Assembly (NCBI RefSeq): GCF_012530535.1
Contig: NZ_CP051299.1
Coordinates: 1,178,001-1,242,000 of the forward strand
Reading direction: 5' to 3'
From: Microcella flavibacter
GTDB taxonomy: Bacteria; Actinomycetota; Actinomycetes; Actinomycetales; Microbacteriaceae
DNA: 64,000 nucleotides
Of the stretch, positions 8,651 through 16,230 are shown piece by piece. Made by a program: the position numbers and the translations under genes. The notes beneath the pieces were generated by a model, which saw nothing but the letters and a program-made list of their open reading frames with translations, was not told where the DNA came from and searched no databases. The first letter of the stretch is position 1, and every line of letters begins with the position of its first letter.

Positions 8651-8807
8651 CCTCGGTCGCGAACAACGGCGGGGCGCTCGGCGCGGGGTCGGCGTCGGGG
8701 ATCTCGGGGGTGCCGGAGCATCCGACCAGGGCGACGAGGAGCGCGGCGGCGGGGGCCAGAGCGAGCGACGTGAGCCGGCGGGGCCGGCGGGCGCGAAGCG
8801 TGGGCAT
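8220..8807 (-). CDS. Putative lipoprotein paired with the PKD protein
   Basis: The 195-residue product has a basic N-region (MPTLRARRPRRL), a hydrophobic core and lipobox LVALVGC, so it is predicted to be a lipoprotein on the outer face of the membrane. The mature part (EEEALEAATAVYEEYLAVSNQVL and a following beta-rich region ending NRKDFWAEGDQCAVE) looks like an NTF2-type fold, but I assign no function. I chose ATG 8807, which sits 7 nt after TACCCT (leaderless pattern). An alternative is ATG 8843 or 8840 with a GGAGAG box. The gene ends TAG inside the next gene. The 3' two-thirds is noticeably AT-richer than its neighbours. Confidence 0.75.
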   Translation of the reverse strand: MPTLRARRPRRLTSLALAPAAALLVALVGCSGTPEIPDADPAPSAPPLFATEEEALEAATAVYEEYLAVSNQVLADGGSDPDRVARFLSPELFEAEAAGFADIAEQGISFKGGTSITGFLLQQVSPTAEGGADVQLYVCVTNDGTTRLGSDGLPTTEQPPAFLGTFEVIVNFGTAQSPLINRKDFWAEGDQCAVE

Positions 8808-8878
8808 GCGCGAGAGGGTAGAGCGAGCATCCATCATCGGGGCGGACGCTCTCCACACGGCCTGCCGAGCCTGGCAGC

Positions 8879-9340
8879 TCAGTCGGCGTGGGTGCCGCCG
8901 CGGCCCTCCGCCATGAAGGCGAGGCGCCGCATCGTCTCGTGATTGCGCACGCGCAGCACCGGGTCGGCGACGAGGTCGGGCACGAGGGTGCCGGGGCCGG
9001 CCTCGGCCCACTCGGTCATGCGCACGACGCAGCCTCCGCCGCGCGCGGCCGAGCGCTCGCGCACCTCGAAGATGACCATCGCCTCGCCGAGCGGCCAGCC
9101 GGCGGGCTTCATGACGGCCCGCCGCGGCGGATCCCACTCGAGCATCGTCGTGGTGTCGTCGATCACGAGGGGCCACATGCCGAAGGAGTGGTGCAGTCGT
9201 CCGCCGACCTCGGGCCATCCGGCCTCGACGGCGCGCATGCGGGATGCCCCCACCACCCAGGTCGGGAACATCCAGCCGTCGGCCAGCACGTCGAAGACGT
9301 CCTCGGGGCGGCAGTTCATCGCCATCACGTTCACCGACAT
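8879..9340 (-). CDS. SRPBCC-superfamily (polyketide cyclase-like) protein
   Basis: This 153-residue protein has the START/SRPBCC layout: CRPEDVFDVLADGWMFPTWVVGA at the N-terminus, a strand-rich middle (GGRLHHSFGMWPLVIDDTT, EWDPPRRAVMKPAGWPLGEA) and a long C-terminal helix ending in NHETMRRLAFMAE. It probably binds a small hydrophobic ligand. ATG 9340 shares one base with the stop of the oxidoreductase gene (TGATG), so the pair is co-translated and may act on a common metabolite. Confidence 0.75.
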   Translation of the reverse strand: MSVNVMAMNCRPEDVFDVLADGWMFPTWVVGASRMRAVEAGWPEVGGRLHHSFGMWPLVIDDTTTMLEWDPPRRAVMKPAGWPLGEAMVIFEVRERSAARGGGCVVRMTEWAEAGPGTLVPDLVADPVLRVRNHETMRRLAFMAEGRGGTHAD

Positions 9341-10842
9341 CAGCGCCCGACTCCCAGGTACGGCAGGCGGTGGATGCCGAAGTCGTGGCGCAGCGCGCTG
9401 CGGGCCGCGTAGGCGCCCGCGAGCCCGTGCACCCCGGGCCCCGGCGGCGTCGCGGAGGAGCAGAGGTAGAGCCCGTCGACCGGCGTGCGCCACGGGTCGC
9501 GCGAGAGCACGGGACGCGCGGCGAGCTGCACGAGCGTCGGCTCGCCGACGGCGATGTCGCCGCCGAGGTAGTTGGGGTTGCCGTGCTCCATCTGCGCGGC
9601 AGAGGAGGCCGCGGAGGCCAGGATCACGTCGCGGAACCCGGGGGCGAAGCGCTCGATCTGGCGCGTGACGGCCTCGGTGGGATCGAGGGTCGAGCCCGCG
9701 GGCACGTGCGTGTACGCCCAGAGAGAGTGCTTGCCGGCCGGAGCCCGGGTCTCGTCGAGCACGGTCGGTTGAGCCACGAGCACGTAGGGCGAGGTCGCGT
9801 GGCGCCCGGCGGCGACCTCGAGCTCGCCGTAGGCGATCTCCTCGCGCGACCCGCCGAGGTGCAGCGTCGGCACCGACCGCAGCTCGGCCGCCGCCCACGG
9901 CACGGGGCCGTCGAGCGCGAAGTCGACCTTGGCGACGCCGTTGCCGTAGCGGTAGCCCTCGAGCCGTCGGCGGTAGGCGTCGGGCAGCGCGTCGCCCGCG
10001 ATGTCGATGAGCGCCTCCGGCGAGGTGTCGAGCAGTACGACCTGCGAGCGCGGCAGCTCGGCGAGCGCGTCGACCTGCACGCCCGTGACGATGCGGCCTC
10101 CGTGCGCGCGCAGATCGTCGGCGAGGGCATCCGCGATCGCCTGCGAACCGCCCACCGGGATCGGCCAGCCGGCCGCGTGGGCCGCCGTGCCGAGCGAGAG
10201 CGCGACGCCCGCGGTGCCGAGCGAGGGCATCGGCTGGATGGAGTGCGCCGCCACGCCCGTGAGCAGGGCGGGGGCCGCCTCCTCGCGGAACCGCGCTCCC
10301 CAGAACGGGGTGCCCTGCTCGAGGGCGCGCAGGCCGAAATTGACCGCCGTGCGCAGGTGCGGCGGCAGCTGCAGCAGGGTCGACCCGGTGAACTGGGCGA
10401 CCTCCTGCGAGCGTGCCACGAGCGGGGCGAAGAGCCGCCGCCACGCAGGGCCGTCGACGCCGAGGGCGTCGGCCGTGCGGTCGAGGTCGCGCCAGGCCAC
10501 GCCCGCCCGTCCGCCGTCGAGCGGATGCCCGTACGAGGCCTCGGGAACCCGCAGCTCGATGCGGCGATCGAGTTCGAACCGGCGGAAGAATCCCGAGGCG
10601 AGGGCGAGGGGATGCACGGCCGAGCCCACGTCGTGCACGAAGCCCGGCAGCGTCAGCTCGGCGCTGCGGGCGCCGCCGCCGATCGTCGCCGAGCGCTCGA
10701 CCACGAGCACGTCGAGGCCCGCGCGGGCGAGGGTGACGGCCGCGGCGAGGCCGTTGGGGCCGGCGCCGACGATTATCGCGTCGGCGGCGCCGAGGTCGGA
10801 TGTGCTCGAGGTGCGCTCCGTCATGCCCACGACCCTACGCAT
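9340..10842 (-). CDS. FAD-dependent phytoene-desaturase-like oxidoreductase
   Basis: This 500-residue protein starts with a Rossmann dinucleotide-binding motif [22 protein letters not shown] and [12 protein letters not shown], typical of CrtI/phytoene-desaturase-like and RetSat-type oxidoreductases. The C-terminal FAD-contact motif [20 protein letters not shown] is present, so both ends of the fold are intact. There are no other carotenoid genes here, so the substrate is unknown. ATG 10842 follows a GGGGAGGGG box at good spacing. GTG 10845 and ATG 10824 are possible alternatives. It is coupled by one base to the downstream SRPBCC gene. Confidence 0.8.
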   Translation of the reverse strand: MRRVVGMTERTSSTSDLGAADAIIVGAGPNGLAAAVTLARAGLDVLVVERSATIGGGARSAELTLPGFVHDVGSAVHPLALASGFFRRFELDRRIELRVPEASYGHPLDGGRAGVAWRDLDRTADALGVDGPAWRRLFAPLVARSQEVAQFTGSTLLQLPPHLRTAVNFGLRALEQGTPFWGARFREEAAPALLTGVAAHSIQPMPSLGTAGVALSLGTAAHAAGWPIPVGGSQAIADALADDLRAHGGRIVTGVQVDALAELPRSQVVLLDTSPEALIDIAGDALPDAYRRRLEGYRYGNGVAKVDFALDGPVPWAAAELRSVPTLHLGGSREEIAYGELEVAAGRHATSPYVLVAQPTVLDETRAPAGKHSLWAYTHVPAGSTLDPTEAVTRQIERFAPGFRDVILASAASSAAQMEHGNPNYLGGDIAVGEPTLVQLAARPVLSRDPWRTPVDGLYLCSSATPPGPGVHGLAGAYAARSALRHDFGIHRLPYLGVGR

Positions 10843-10935
10843 CACGGCCCCTCCCCGTGCAGGGATCGTTCACCGGATTCCCCGGTTCGGGCGGGGCGCT
10901 CCCGTCCGTCCGCGCGCCGGCGCAGGATGCCCGGC

Positions 10936-11364
10936 ATGAGAACGCCCATCGGACGCCACCGCCCTCCCGCCCATGACGACGAGCCGCTGCGCACGGACGC
11001 GCAGGTGCTCGACCGCGCCACCCGCCTGGTCGGAGCGGCCATCCGCCCTCAGCTGTGGCTCATGCTGCTCGACCCCCGGGGCCGGCAGCTGCCGCTGCTC
11101 GTGCCCGTCGAGGGCATCCCGGCGCATCCCGAGCTCGACGCCGTGGCGGGGATGGCCCGCATCATCGGGCAGCTCGCGCGTTCGGCGGGGGCCGCGAGCG
11201 TGGTGGCGGTGCTCGAGCGACCCGGTGGCGAGCATCCCGACCGCGGGGTGTGCGCGTGGGGCGCAGTGCTCGTCGATGCGGCCGCCGAGGCGGGGACACC
11301 GCTGCGGGCCCTGCTGCTCGCCCACGACGGGGGCGTGCGGCTGCTCGGCATCGACGACCTGTGA
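10936..11364 (+). CDS. Hypothetical protein, 142 aa
   Basis: The product is a small soluble protein with a disordered, basic N-terminus ([15 protein letters not shown]) and a compact remainder of helices and beta-strands ([52 protein letters not shown]). I do not recognise the family. ATG 10927, three codons earlier, is an alternative start, and neither has a strong ribosome-binding site. It lies 32 nt upstream of the alpha/beta hydrolase frame on the same strand. It is transcribed divergently from the oxidoreductase. Confidence 0.65.
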   Translation: MRTPIGRHRPPAHDDEPLRTDAQVLDRATRLVGAAIRPQLWLMLLDPRGRQLPLLVPVEGIPAHPELDAVAGMARIIGQLARSAGAASVVAVLERPGGEHPDRGVCAWGAVLVDAAAEAGTPLRALLLAHDGGVRLLGIDDL

Positions 11365-11415
11365 GCGCCGTGCGAGCGGCGGGCCGCCGCGGACGCGGTG
11401 CGCGAGACTGGGGCC

Positions 11416-12123
11416 GTGCCCCTGCTGTCCACCGCGCGCGAGCTCGTGCAGGACTACGCCTACGTCGTGGGCCGCCGGTGGCGCTCGATCCGGTGGGGGA
11501 TGACGCCGCCGGGCCCCGAAGCCGACGCGCTGCGACGGCCGGTGCTGCTCATCCCCGGCGTGTTCGAGAGCTGGCACTATCTCGAGGCGCTCGGCGAGCA
11601 CCTGCGCGCCCGCGGGCACGCCGTGCACCAGCCGGAGGAGCTGGGGCTCACGAGCCGGCCGATCCCCGAGACGGCGGCCCTCGTGCAGCGGTACCTCGAT
11701 CGCCACGATCTGCGCGACGTGGTCATCGTGGGGCACTCGAAGGGAGGCCTCATCGGCAAGCTGCTGCTGCTCGAGGATCGGGATGCCCGGCTCGCGCGCC
11801 TCGTCGCCGTCAACGCGCCGTTCCCCGGCTCGCCGCTCGCCCGCTACGCCATCAGCGCCTGGCGCGAGTTCTCGCCGACCCGACCGGTGATCCGGAAGCT
11901 CGCCGCGGCGACGGATGTGCACGCGCGCATCGTGTCGATCTACAGCCGCTTCGACCAGTACGTGCCGGGCTCGAGCCGGCTGGAGGGGGCGACGAACATC
12001 GAGCTGCCCCTCGCCGGGCACTTCCGCGTGCTCGCGCACCCGCTCGTGCTCGACGAGGTCGCGCGCTGGGCCGAGGCCCCCGCGAATGCCGGGGGAGCGG
12101 GCGCGGTGCCCGCGGGCGGCTAG
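11416..12123 (+). CDS. Alpha/beta hydrolase (lipase/esterase-like)
   Basis: The 235-residue protein has the alpha/beta hydrolase core. VLLIPGVFESWHYLEALGEHL provides the oxyanion-hole strand, VVIVGHSKGGLIGKLL is the nucleophile elbow with Ser in GHSKG, YSRFDQYVPG carries the acid, and the His in LPLAGHFRVLAHP completes the triad. No signal peptide is visible, so it is likely cytoplasmic. The substrate is unknown; the fold is that of triacylglycerol lipases and esterases. GTG 11416 is my preferred start and GTG 11398 is the alternative. The stop overlaps the convergent DUF2510 gene by 4 nt. Confidence 0.75.
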   Translation: MPLLSTARELVQDYAYVVGRRWRSIRWGMTPPGPEADALRRPVLLIPGVFESWHYLEALGEHLRARGHAVHQPEELGLTSRPIPETAALVQRYLDRHDLRDVVIVGHSKGGLIGKLLLLEDRDARLARLVAVNAPFPGSPLARYAISAWREFSPTRPVIRKLAAATDVHARIVSIYSRFDQYVPGSSRLEGATNIELPLAGHFRVLAHPLVLDEVARWAEAPANAGGAGAVPAGG

Positions 12124-13403
12124 ACCACCCGGTAGGAGAACGCGCCGGCGGGGTCGGTGATGGTCACCTCGACGAGCGCGGCGACGCCGAGGTCATCCCG
12201 CGCCTCGCACGTCATCACGGCGCCCTGCGCGAGCTCGATGCCGCTCGGGCACAGCACCGCGTAGGGCATCCCCTGCTGCGCGAGGGAGGCCTCGAGCGAC
12301 GACTCGATGCCGACGATGGGCGAGACGGTGGTCAGGCTCGCCGCTCCGGCTCCCACTGCGACGCCCGCTCCGACGCCGACGAGCACGAGCGCGGCGATGT
12401 AGCCCACGAGCGGAGCGGCGGAGCGACGACCGCTGTCGCGGAGCGCCACGATCCGGGCGAGGAAGTATGCGACCGGCCCGAGGAAGATGGCCCAGAGCAC
12501 CGAGGGGCGACGATCGTGTCCGAGGGTGCGCAGCCGTCTCCGATCCAGAGCGGCGAACAGGATGGTCCACACCAGCGTTCCGGCGCCGATGCCGGCGACG
12601 GTGATCAGCACCGCGCTCGTCATGAGCAGCACACTCGGATCAGGCAGGACGACGAGAGCCACCACCGCTGCGAGTGCCGCACCGATGACGATCGGCATGA
12701 GGGCGAGCCCCCACGCCCCGACCGTGCCGGTGGGGAGGCTGCCGCGGATCATGTAGGGCGGCGCCGCCGCGGAGGAGGGGTACGTGCGCGCCATCGGCTC
12801 ATAGTCGGCGGAGGCGACGTCGAGGGCGGACCCGGGCGCCGCGAGCTGGGGCAGCACGGGCCATCCGGGCTGCAGCGACTCAGCCGGCGCCGCGGTACCG
12901 GGCACGGGCGGCGCAGCGTCGGCGAGTTGCGCGGCGGTAACTGCGGCGGGCTGATCGGCGCTGGGGAGCGAGGGTCCACTGAGGGGGCCGCCCTCGACCT
13001 TCGGTGCGGCGGAGGCGGCGACCGGCGCCCAGCCCGCGGCGCCATCGAAGGGGTCGGGAGTGACCGCGGACTCGTCGGCGTCGGAGGGGGGGACGGCGAA
13101 CGGGGCGGAGACGACCAGCGGGGGCGAAGAGGAGTCGGACCCTCTGCTCTCGTCGAGCGCCCGCCGCTCGCGCCGACTGAGAGGTGCGGACGGCTCGGAA
13201 GGTGCCGCCGCGGACTCGAAGTGCTCCGCTGCGAGCACGGGCGCGGTGCTGTCGACGCTCTCGACGTCATCGAGGACCGGCCGCGCCTGATCGATGAGCA
13301 CGCTGTGCTCCGTCCACGCCGATCCGTCCCACCAGCGAGCGATGCCCGGGCGCGCGGCATCGGGGTACCACCCCGGCGCTGGCGATGCGGCGCGAGAGTC
13401 CAT
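12120..13403 (-). CDS. DUF2510 membrane protein with C-terminal extracytoplasmic domain (paralogue 1)
   Basis: The 427-residue protein begins with a DUF2510 domain (APGWYPDAARPGIARWWDG-x-AWTEH), followed by a long Ser/Ala/Pro-rich disordered linker to about residue 245. Four membrane segments follow, then a C-terminal extracytoplasmic domain with two cysteines (VLCPSGIELAQGAVMTC) resembling DUF4333. DUF2510 is thought to be a cytoplasmic adaptor domain. The loop DRRRLRTLGHDRR followed by VLWAIFLGPVAYFLARIVAL is shared with the two paralogues at 19-22 kb. GGGGGGA lies before ATG 13403. The function is unknown. Confidence 0.8.
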   Translation of the reverse strand: MDSRAASPAPGWYPDAARPGIARWWDGSAWTEHSVLIDQARPVLDDVESVDSTAPVLAAEHFESAAAPSEPSAPLSRRERRALDESRGSDSSSPPLVVSAPFAVPPSDADESAVTPDPFDGAAGWAPVAASAAPKVEGGPLSGPSLPSADQPAAVTAAQLADAAPPVPGTAAPAESLQPGWPVLPQLAAPGSALDVASADYEPMARTYPSSAAAPPYMIRGSLPTGTVGAWGLALMPIVIGAALAAVVALVVLPDPSVLLMTSAVLITVAGIGAGTLVWTILFAALDRRRLRTLGHDRRPSVLWAIFLGPVAYFLARIVALRDSGRRSAAPLVGYIAALVLVGVGAGVAVGAGAASLTTVSPIVGIESSLEASLAQQGMPYAVLCPSGIELAQGAVMTCEARDDLGVAALVEVTITDPAGAFSYRVV

Positions 13404-13581
13404 CACGGGTCCCCCCTCAATTCCGTGATTCGGGTTCACGGACACGACTTCGGCGAGTGTACGTCGGCTTCGGGCGGTGCGCACGCCCCGCGACAGGGGG
13501 GCATGCGGAGCCCGTGCTCGTCCTACACTCGCCTCGAGCGGCGACCGGGCCGCGTCAGCCGACCGGAGGGACGACGAGCAG
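13404..13581. promoter_or_regulatory. Divergent promoter region, DUF2510 gene / GNAT gene
   Basis: On the complement, TACACT (13461-13456) is a candidate -10 for the DUF2510 gene. An inverted repeat CCGTGA-N7-TCACGG (13423-13441) lies between it and the start codon. On the plus strand TACACT (13524-13529) is a candidate -10 for the GNAT gene, which has GGAGGG at 13565-13570. No regulator is identifiable. Confidence 0.4.
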
Positions 13582-14028
13582 ATGACCGAGCGCACGCCGA
13601 GCGATCCGCCTGGGCGCCAGGCCCGCCTGCTCGACCGGGTCGCGACCGCGGAGGAGTTCCACGCGCTGGCGGCGGCGGTCGGCTGGCTCGACCACTTCCA
13701 CTGGCCCACGATCGAGGAGGCGCTGGCCGCGTCCGTGCGCGGGGTGGTCGCCCTCGACGCCGACGGCGCGGCGGTCGGCATGGCCCGGATGCTCGGCGAT
13801 GGCCGGCAGTACCTCATGATCCACGACGTCATCGTGCACCCGGAGCACCAGGGCGCCGGCATCGCCGAGGCGCTCGTCGATCGGCTGCTGTCGCGGGCGT
13901 CGGAGCAGGCGGCGGCGCCGATCTGGGTGGGGCTGTTCGCGAGCCCGGAGGCCGAGCACGTCTACGAAGAGGCCGGCTTCGGATCCTCGGACATGCGCGG
14001 GATGTGGCGCGAGGTCGGACCGCGCTGA
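13582..14028 (+). CDS. GNAT-family N-acetyltransferase
   Basis: The 148-residue cytoplasmic protein has the GNAT core. The strand YLMIHDVIVHPEHQGAGIAE contains the acetyl-CoA-binding Q-x-x-G-x-G/A loop, and the C-terminal VGLFASPEAEHVYEEAGF is the usual A-x-x-F/Y-Y-x-x-x-G-F ending. The acceptor is unknown; the small size and xGMxRM-LGDG strand suggest a small-molecule or protein amine acetylated with acetyl-CoA. The ribosome-binding site GGAGGG precedes ATG 13582. A 15-bp tandem repeat begins at its stop codon. Confidence 0.8.
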   Translation: MTERTPSDPPGRQARLLDRVATAEEFHALAAAVGWLDHFHWPTIEEALAASVRGVVALDADGAAVGMARMLGDGRQYLMIHDVIVHPEHQGAGIAEALVDRLLSRASEQAAAPIWVGLFASPEAEHVYEEAGFGSSDMRGMWREVGPR

Positions 14029-14096
14029 GCGGGGCCGCGCTGAACGGGACCGCGCTGAACGAGGTCGCGCTGAGCGGGGCAGCGCTGAGCGGGGCC
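14022..14096. repeat. Five tandem copies of a 15-bp repeat at the GNAT stop codon
   Basis: Units starting at 14022, 14037, 14052, 14067 and 14082 follow the pattern GCGCTGARCGRGRYM. Each carries TGA in the frame of the GNAT gene, and the first supplies its real stop (14026-14028). Copies 1 and 5 are identical, which suggests recent slippage. Confidence 0.85.
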
Positions 14097-14137
14097 GCGC
14101 GCCGGACCGGCGCGAGCCCCGCTCGTGGGGCGGGGGA

Positions 14138-14389
14138 TCAGCCCGGCTCCTCCTGCGCGGGCGGTGCGCCCGCGTCGGTGCGCTCGTCGGCGGCGTGCGC
14201 GCGCTCGTCGGGCGACTCCTCGGCGTCGGCGTCGGGCTGGGCGTTGTCGCGCAGCTCGTCCTGATCCGGCGCCACGCGGCCCTCGTCGAGCACCTGCTCG
14301 CCCGCGACGGCGTCGGCCGTGGCGGGGTCGCGCTCGCTGATGTCGGCGGCGACGGGGTCGCCGTCGTGCGACTCGTGCGCAGCATCCAT
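14138..14389 (-). CDS. Small acidic, probably disordered protein (83 aa)
   Basis: The product (MDAAHESHDGDPVAADISER...) is rich in Asp, Glu and Ala with almost no hydrophobic residues, so it should be intrinsically disordered. No domain was recognised. It is the third of three such genes in a row on the minus strand. The upstream member stops at 14397, eight bases before this ATG. GTG 14392 is an alternative start. No separate promoter is visible, so it should belong to one operon with the two genes at 14397-14878. Confidence 0.6.
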   Translation of the reverse strand: MDAAHESHDGDPVAADISERDPATADAVAGEQVLDEGRVAPDQDELRDNAQPDADAEESPDERAHAADERTDAGAPPAQEEPG

Positions 14390-14396
14390 CACGGCG

Positions 14397-14654
14397 TCAC
14401 CGGTCGGCGTTCCCGCCGCGGGGGTCCACGGCGTCCTCGCCCGGGCTGCGGTCGAGCAGCGGGGTGTCGTCGCTGAGCTCGGGCTCGGCGTCGATGCTCT
14501 CGGTGGGCGCCTCGTCGGCGGTCGCCTCGTCGCTCAGCCCGGTCGACTCGTCGCCGTAGCCGCCGGTCGCGTTGGTGCCGCCCAGCGCATCGGCCGAGAC
14601 CTCGACGTGGTCGTCGTGCTCGCCGCCGTGGCCGTCGTGGTGCTCGGCGGTCAT
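14397..14654 (-). CDS. Small acidic, His-containing disordered protein (85 aa)
   Basis: The N-terminus MTAEHHDGHGGEHDDHVEV is rich in His, Asp and Gly, and the rest is Asp/Glu/Ser/Thr-rich (DESTGLSDEATADEAPTESI). Predicted disordered, cytoplasmic, no family recognised. The His/Asp cluster could bind metal ions, but this is only a guess. The ATG overlaps the stop of the upstream gene by 4 nt (ATGA), which supports translation as an operon. Confidence 0.65.
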   Translation of the reverse strand: MTAEHHDGHGGEHDDHVEVSADALGGTNATGGYGDESTGLSDEATADEAPTESIDAEPELSDDTPLLDRSPGEDAVDPRGGNADR

Positions 14655-14878
14655 CGGGTGCCGCCGTCGTGGTCGTGCTCGGGCGCGTTGCCGGGGATGC
14701 CGCCGTCGCGCTGGCCCTCGTCGAAGCCGCCGTCCTGCTCCAGCTCCTCCGGGCGCGGCTGCTCGGTACCGGTGGGGTGCCCGCCGGTCTGGGTGTCGTC
14801 GCCGTGGCCCGCTCCGACGTCGCCGTCGGCTCCGGGGTTCTGGCCCATCGTGGTCTCATCCTGCTCGTGTGTGGTCAT
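14651..14878 (-). CDS. Small acidic, Gly/Asp-rich disordered protein (75 aa), first of the operon
   Basis: The product starts MTTHEQDETTMGQNPGADGD and is dominated by Gly, Asp, Glu, Gln and His, with hardly any hydrophobic residues. I chose ATG 14878 over the longer frame because the acidic, low-complexity composition begins here. No Shine-Dalgarno is visible. It is divergent from the CPBP gene and shares the intergenic region 14879-15007. Its four-base overlap with the next gene marks it as the first cistron. Its likely role, by analogy only, is a stress or solvation protein. Confidence 0.6.
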   Translation of the reverse strand: MTTHEQDETTMGQNPGADGDVGAGHGDDTQTGGHPTGTEQPRPEELEQDGGFDEGQRDGGIPGNAPEHDHDGGTR

Positions 14879-14918
14879 GGGGCAAGACAAGCGCACGCGG
14901 GCGCCCGCCGACAGGGGC

Positions 14919-14947
14919 TGGACAGCGCGCGCGCACGGGTCTATCGT
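14919..14947 (+). promoter_or_regulatory. Sigma-A-like promoter for the CPBP gene
   Basis: TGGACA (14919-14924), a 17-bp spacer and TATCGT (14942-14947) match a housekeeping promoter. The -35 lies inside a 13-mer CAGGGGCTGGACA that recurs before the helicase gene at 16183-16195. This leaves a leader of about 55-60 nt before ATG 15008. Confidence 0.55.
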
Positions 14948-15007
14948 GTGCGGCCGCTACCGCGGTGCGGGGCGGCGCGAGCGGGGCATCCAGGGCAGGA
15001 TGGTCGC

Positions 15008-15859
15008 ATGCCCGCCGCTGATCGCGCCCTCGATCCGACCGACGTCCCCGCACTGACCGCGGCGCGCCTGCTGCCCGCCGTCGGCGTGGCGCTCTCGGCC
15101 GTGCTGCTCTTCGGCCTCTACGACCAGCCGGTGCGGCCCAGCGGCTACGCGCTGCTCGTCGCGAGCCTGATCGCCGCGTTCGTCGTCGACCGGGGGCTGT
15201 TCCGCGACCTGCTGCTCATCGGCATCGGCATCACGATCGTCAGCCTCGTGAGCGTCGAGGCCGACATCAGCTACGGCAACATCCTCGTGCTCGGCACGGT
15301 GTTCACGCTCGCGGTGCTCGTGCCGTTCCTCATCGATCGGTTCGTGTACCGCCGCAGGGCCATCCGGTTCCCGTGGCGCAGCGGCCAGAAGTGGGCGCCG
15401 TGGGAGAAGTCGTACCTGTTCACCGTGCCGTTCCTCGGCTGGCTGATCCTGCCGTTCTACTTCATCACGAGCGAGGTCTACCTCAACTGGCCGGCCGTCG
15501 AGGCGCCCGACGAGATCGCGCGGCTGTTCGTGGGCGTCAACGCCGTGGGCACCTGGGACGAGCTGTTCTTCATCTGCACCTGCTACGCCCTGCTGCTGCG
15601 CCACTTCCGCCCGCTGGTGGCGAACATCCTGCAGGCGATCATCTTCGTGAGCTTCCTCTGGGAGCTCGGCTACCAGGCCTGGGGCCCCGCGCTCACGATC
15701 CCCTTCGCCCTGCTGCAGGGCTTCATCTTCACCCGCACCAAGAGCTTCACCTACGTGCTGATCGTGCACCTGCTGTTCGACCTCGTGGTGTTCCTCGTGA
15801 TCGTGCACGCCCACAACCCGGGGCTCATCCCGATCTTCCTCGTGCCGTCGCCGAGCTGA
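15008..15859 (+). CDS. CPBP-family intramembrane protein (Rce1/Abi-like)
   Basis: The 283-residue protein has about eight hydrophobic segments. The C-terminal half has the CPBP pattern: GTWDELFFICTCYALLLRHF stands in for the EExxxR motif (here D-E), FLWELGYQAWG is motif 2 and HLLFDLVVFLVIV is motif 3. CPBP proteins are membrane glutamic proteases or inactive relatives; the change of the first Glu to Asp leaves activity uncertain. CAGGATGG lies just before ATG 15008. Its last codons form one arm of the terminator at 15838-15876. It sits between two groups of small acidic genes. Confidence 0.7.
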   Translation: MPAADRALDPTDVPALTAARLLPAVGVALSAVLLFGLYDQPVRPSGYALLVASLIAAFVVDRGLFRDLLLIGIGITIVSLVSVEADISYGNILVLGTVFTLAVLVPFLIDRFVYRRRAIRFPWRSGQKWAPWEKSYLFTVPFLGWLILPFYFITSEVYLNWPAVEAPDEIARLFVGVNAVGTWDELFFICTCYALLLRHFRPLVANILQAIIFVSFLWELGYQAWGPALTIPFALLQGFIFTRTKSFTYVLIVHLLFDLVVFLVIVHAHNPGLIPIFLVPSPS

Positions 15860-15876
15860 TCGGCGACGGCACGAGG
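15838..15876. terminator. Perfect 17-bp bidirectional terminator hairpin
   Basis: CCTCGTGCCGTCGCCGA (15838-15854), loop GCTGA and its exact complement (15860-15876) form a 17-pair stem. The stop codon of the CPBP gene is in the loop. It separates the convergent CPBP gene and the 72-aa acidic gene and should serve both. Confidence 0.8.
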
Positions 15877-15886
15877 GCGCAAGCGC

Positions 15887-16105
15887 TCAGGCGTCGCGGT
15901 CCTCGCCGACGCCCTCGATGCTGCGCCGCGCGTCGTCGAACTCCGGGTTCGCCGGGTCGGTCTCGGTCTCGGCATCGGTCTCCGCGACGCCGCTGACGCC
16001 CTCGCCGATGTCGAAGCGGCCGTCCTCGGGCGCCTGCTCCGGCTCGGTGACCGCGTCGGCGTCGTGCATGGTCTCGTTCTCGTGGGGTGCGTTCTTCTCG
16101 GTCAT
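15887..16105 (-). CDS. Small acidic disordered protein (72 aa)
   Basis: The product MTEKNAPHENETMHDADAV... is Glu/Asp-rich, with the pattern DAETETDPANPEFDDARRSIEG near the end. It resembles the three acidic proteins at 14.1-14.9 kb in composition and size but not in a conserved motif. A strong AGGAGGAG ribosome-binding site lies before ATG 16105, so it should be well translated. It is divergent from the DUF3516 helicase. Function unknown. Confidence 0.7.
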   Translation of the reverse strand: MTEKNAPHENETMHDADAVTEPEQAPEDGRFDIGEGVSGVAETDAETETDPANPEFDDARRSIEGVGEDRDA

Positions 16106-16189
16106 CGGGATGCTCCTCCTGGAACTCGCTCGACCGCGTGAGTGCGATCGACCCCAGTGAACCAAGGCCCGCTCCGAGCATCCAGGGGC

Positions 16190-16218
16190 TGGACACGGGC
16201 GCGGCCGGGGGATAGGGC
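16190..16218 (+). promoter_or_regulatory. Candidate promoter for the DUF3516 helicase
   Basis: TGGACA (16190-16195) is followed after 17 bp by TAGGGC (16213-16218). The -35 and its flank repeat the 13-mer found before the CPBP gene. A second possible -10, CAGACT (16218-16223), would place the transcript start at the ATG. Confidence 0.45.
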
Positions 16219-16230
16219 AGACTCGAGCAG

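Noticed and set aside
9244-11364. Long rightward open frame (over 700 codons) opposite the oxidoreductase gene
   Set aside because: It is Arg/Gly/Ala/Val-rich shadow coding from high GC. Only its last 142 codons form a plausible gene; the rest lies antisense to a clear FAD oxidoreductase.
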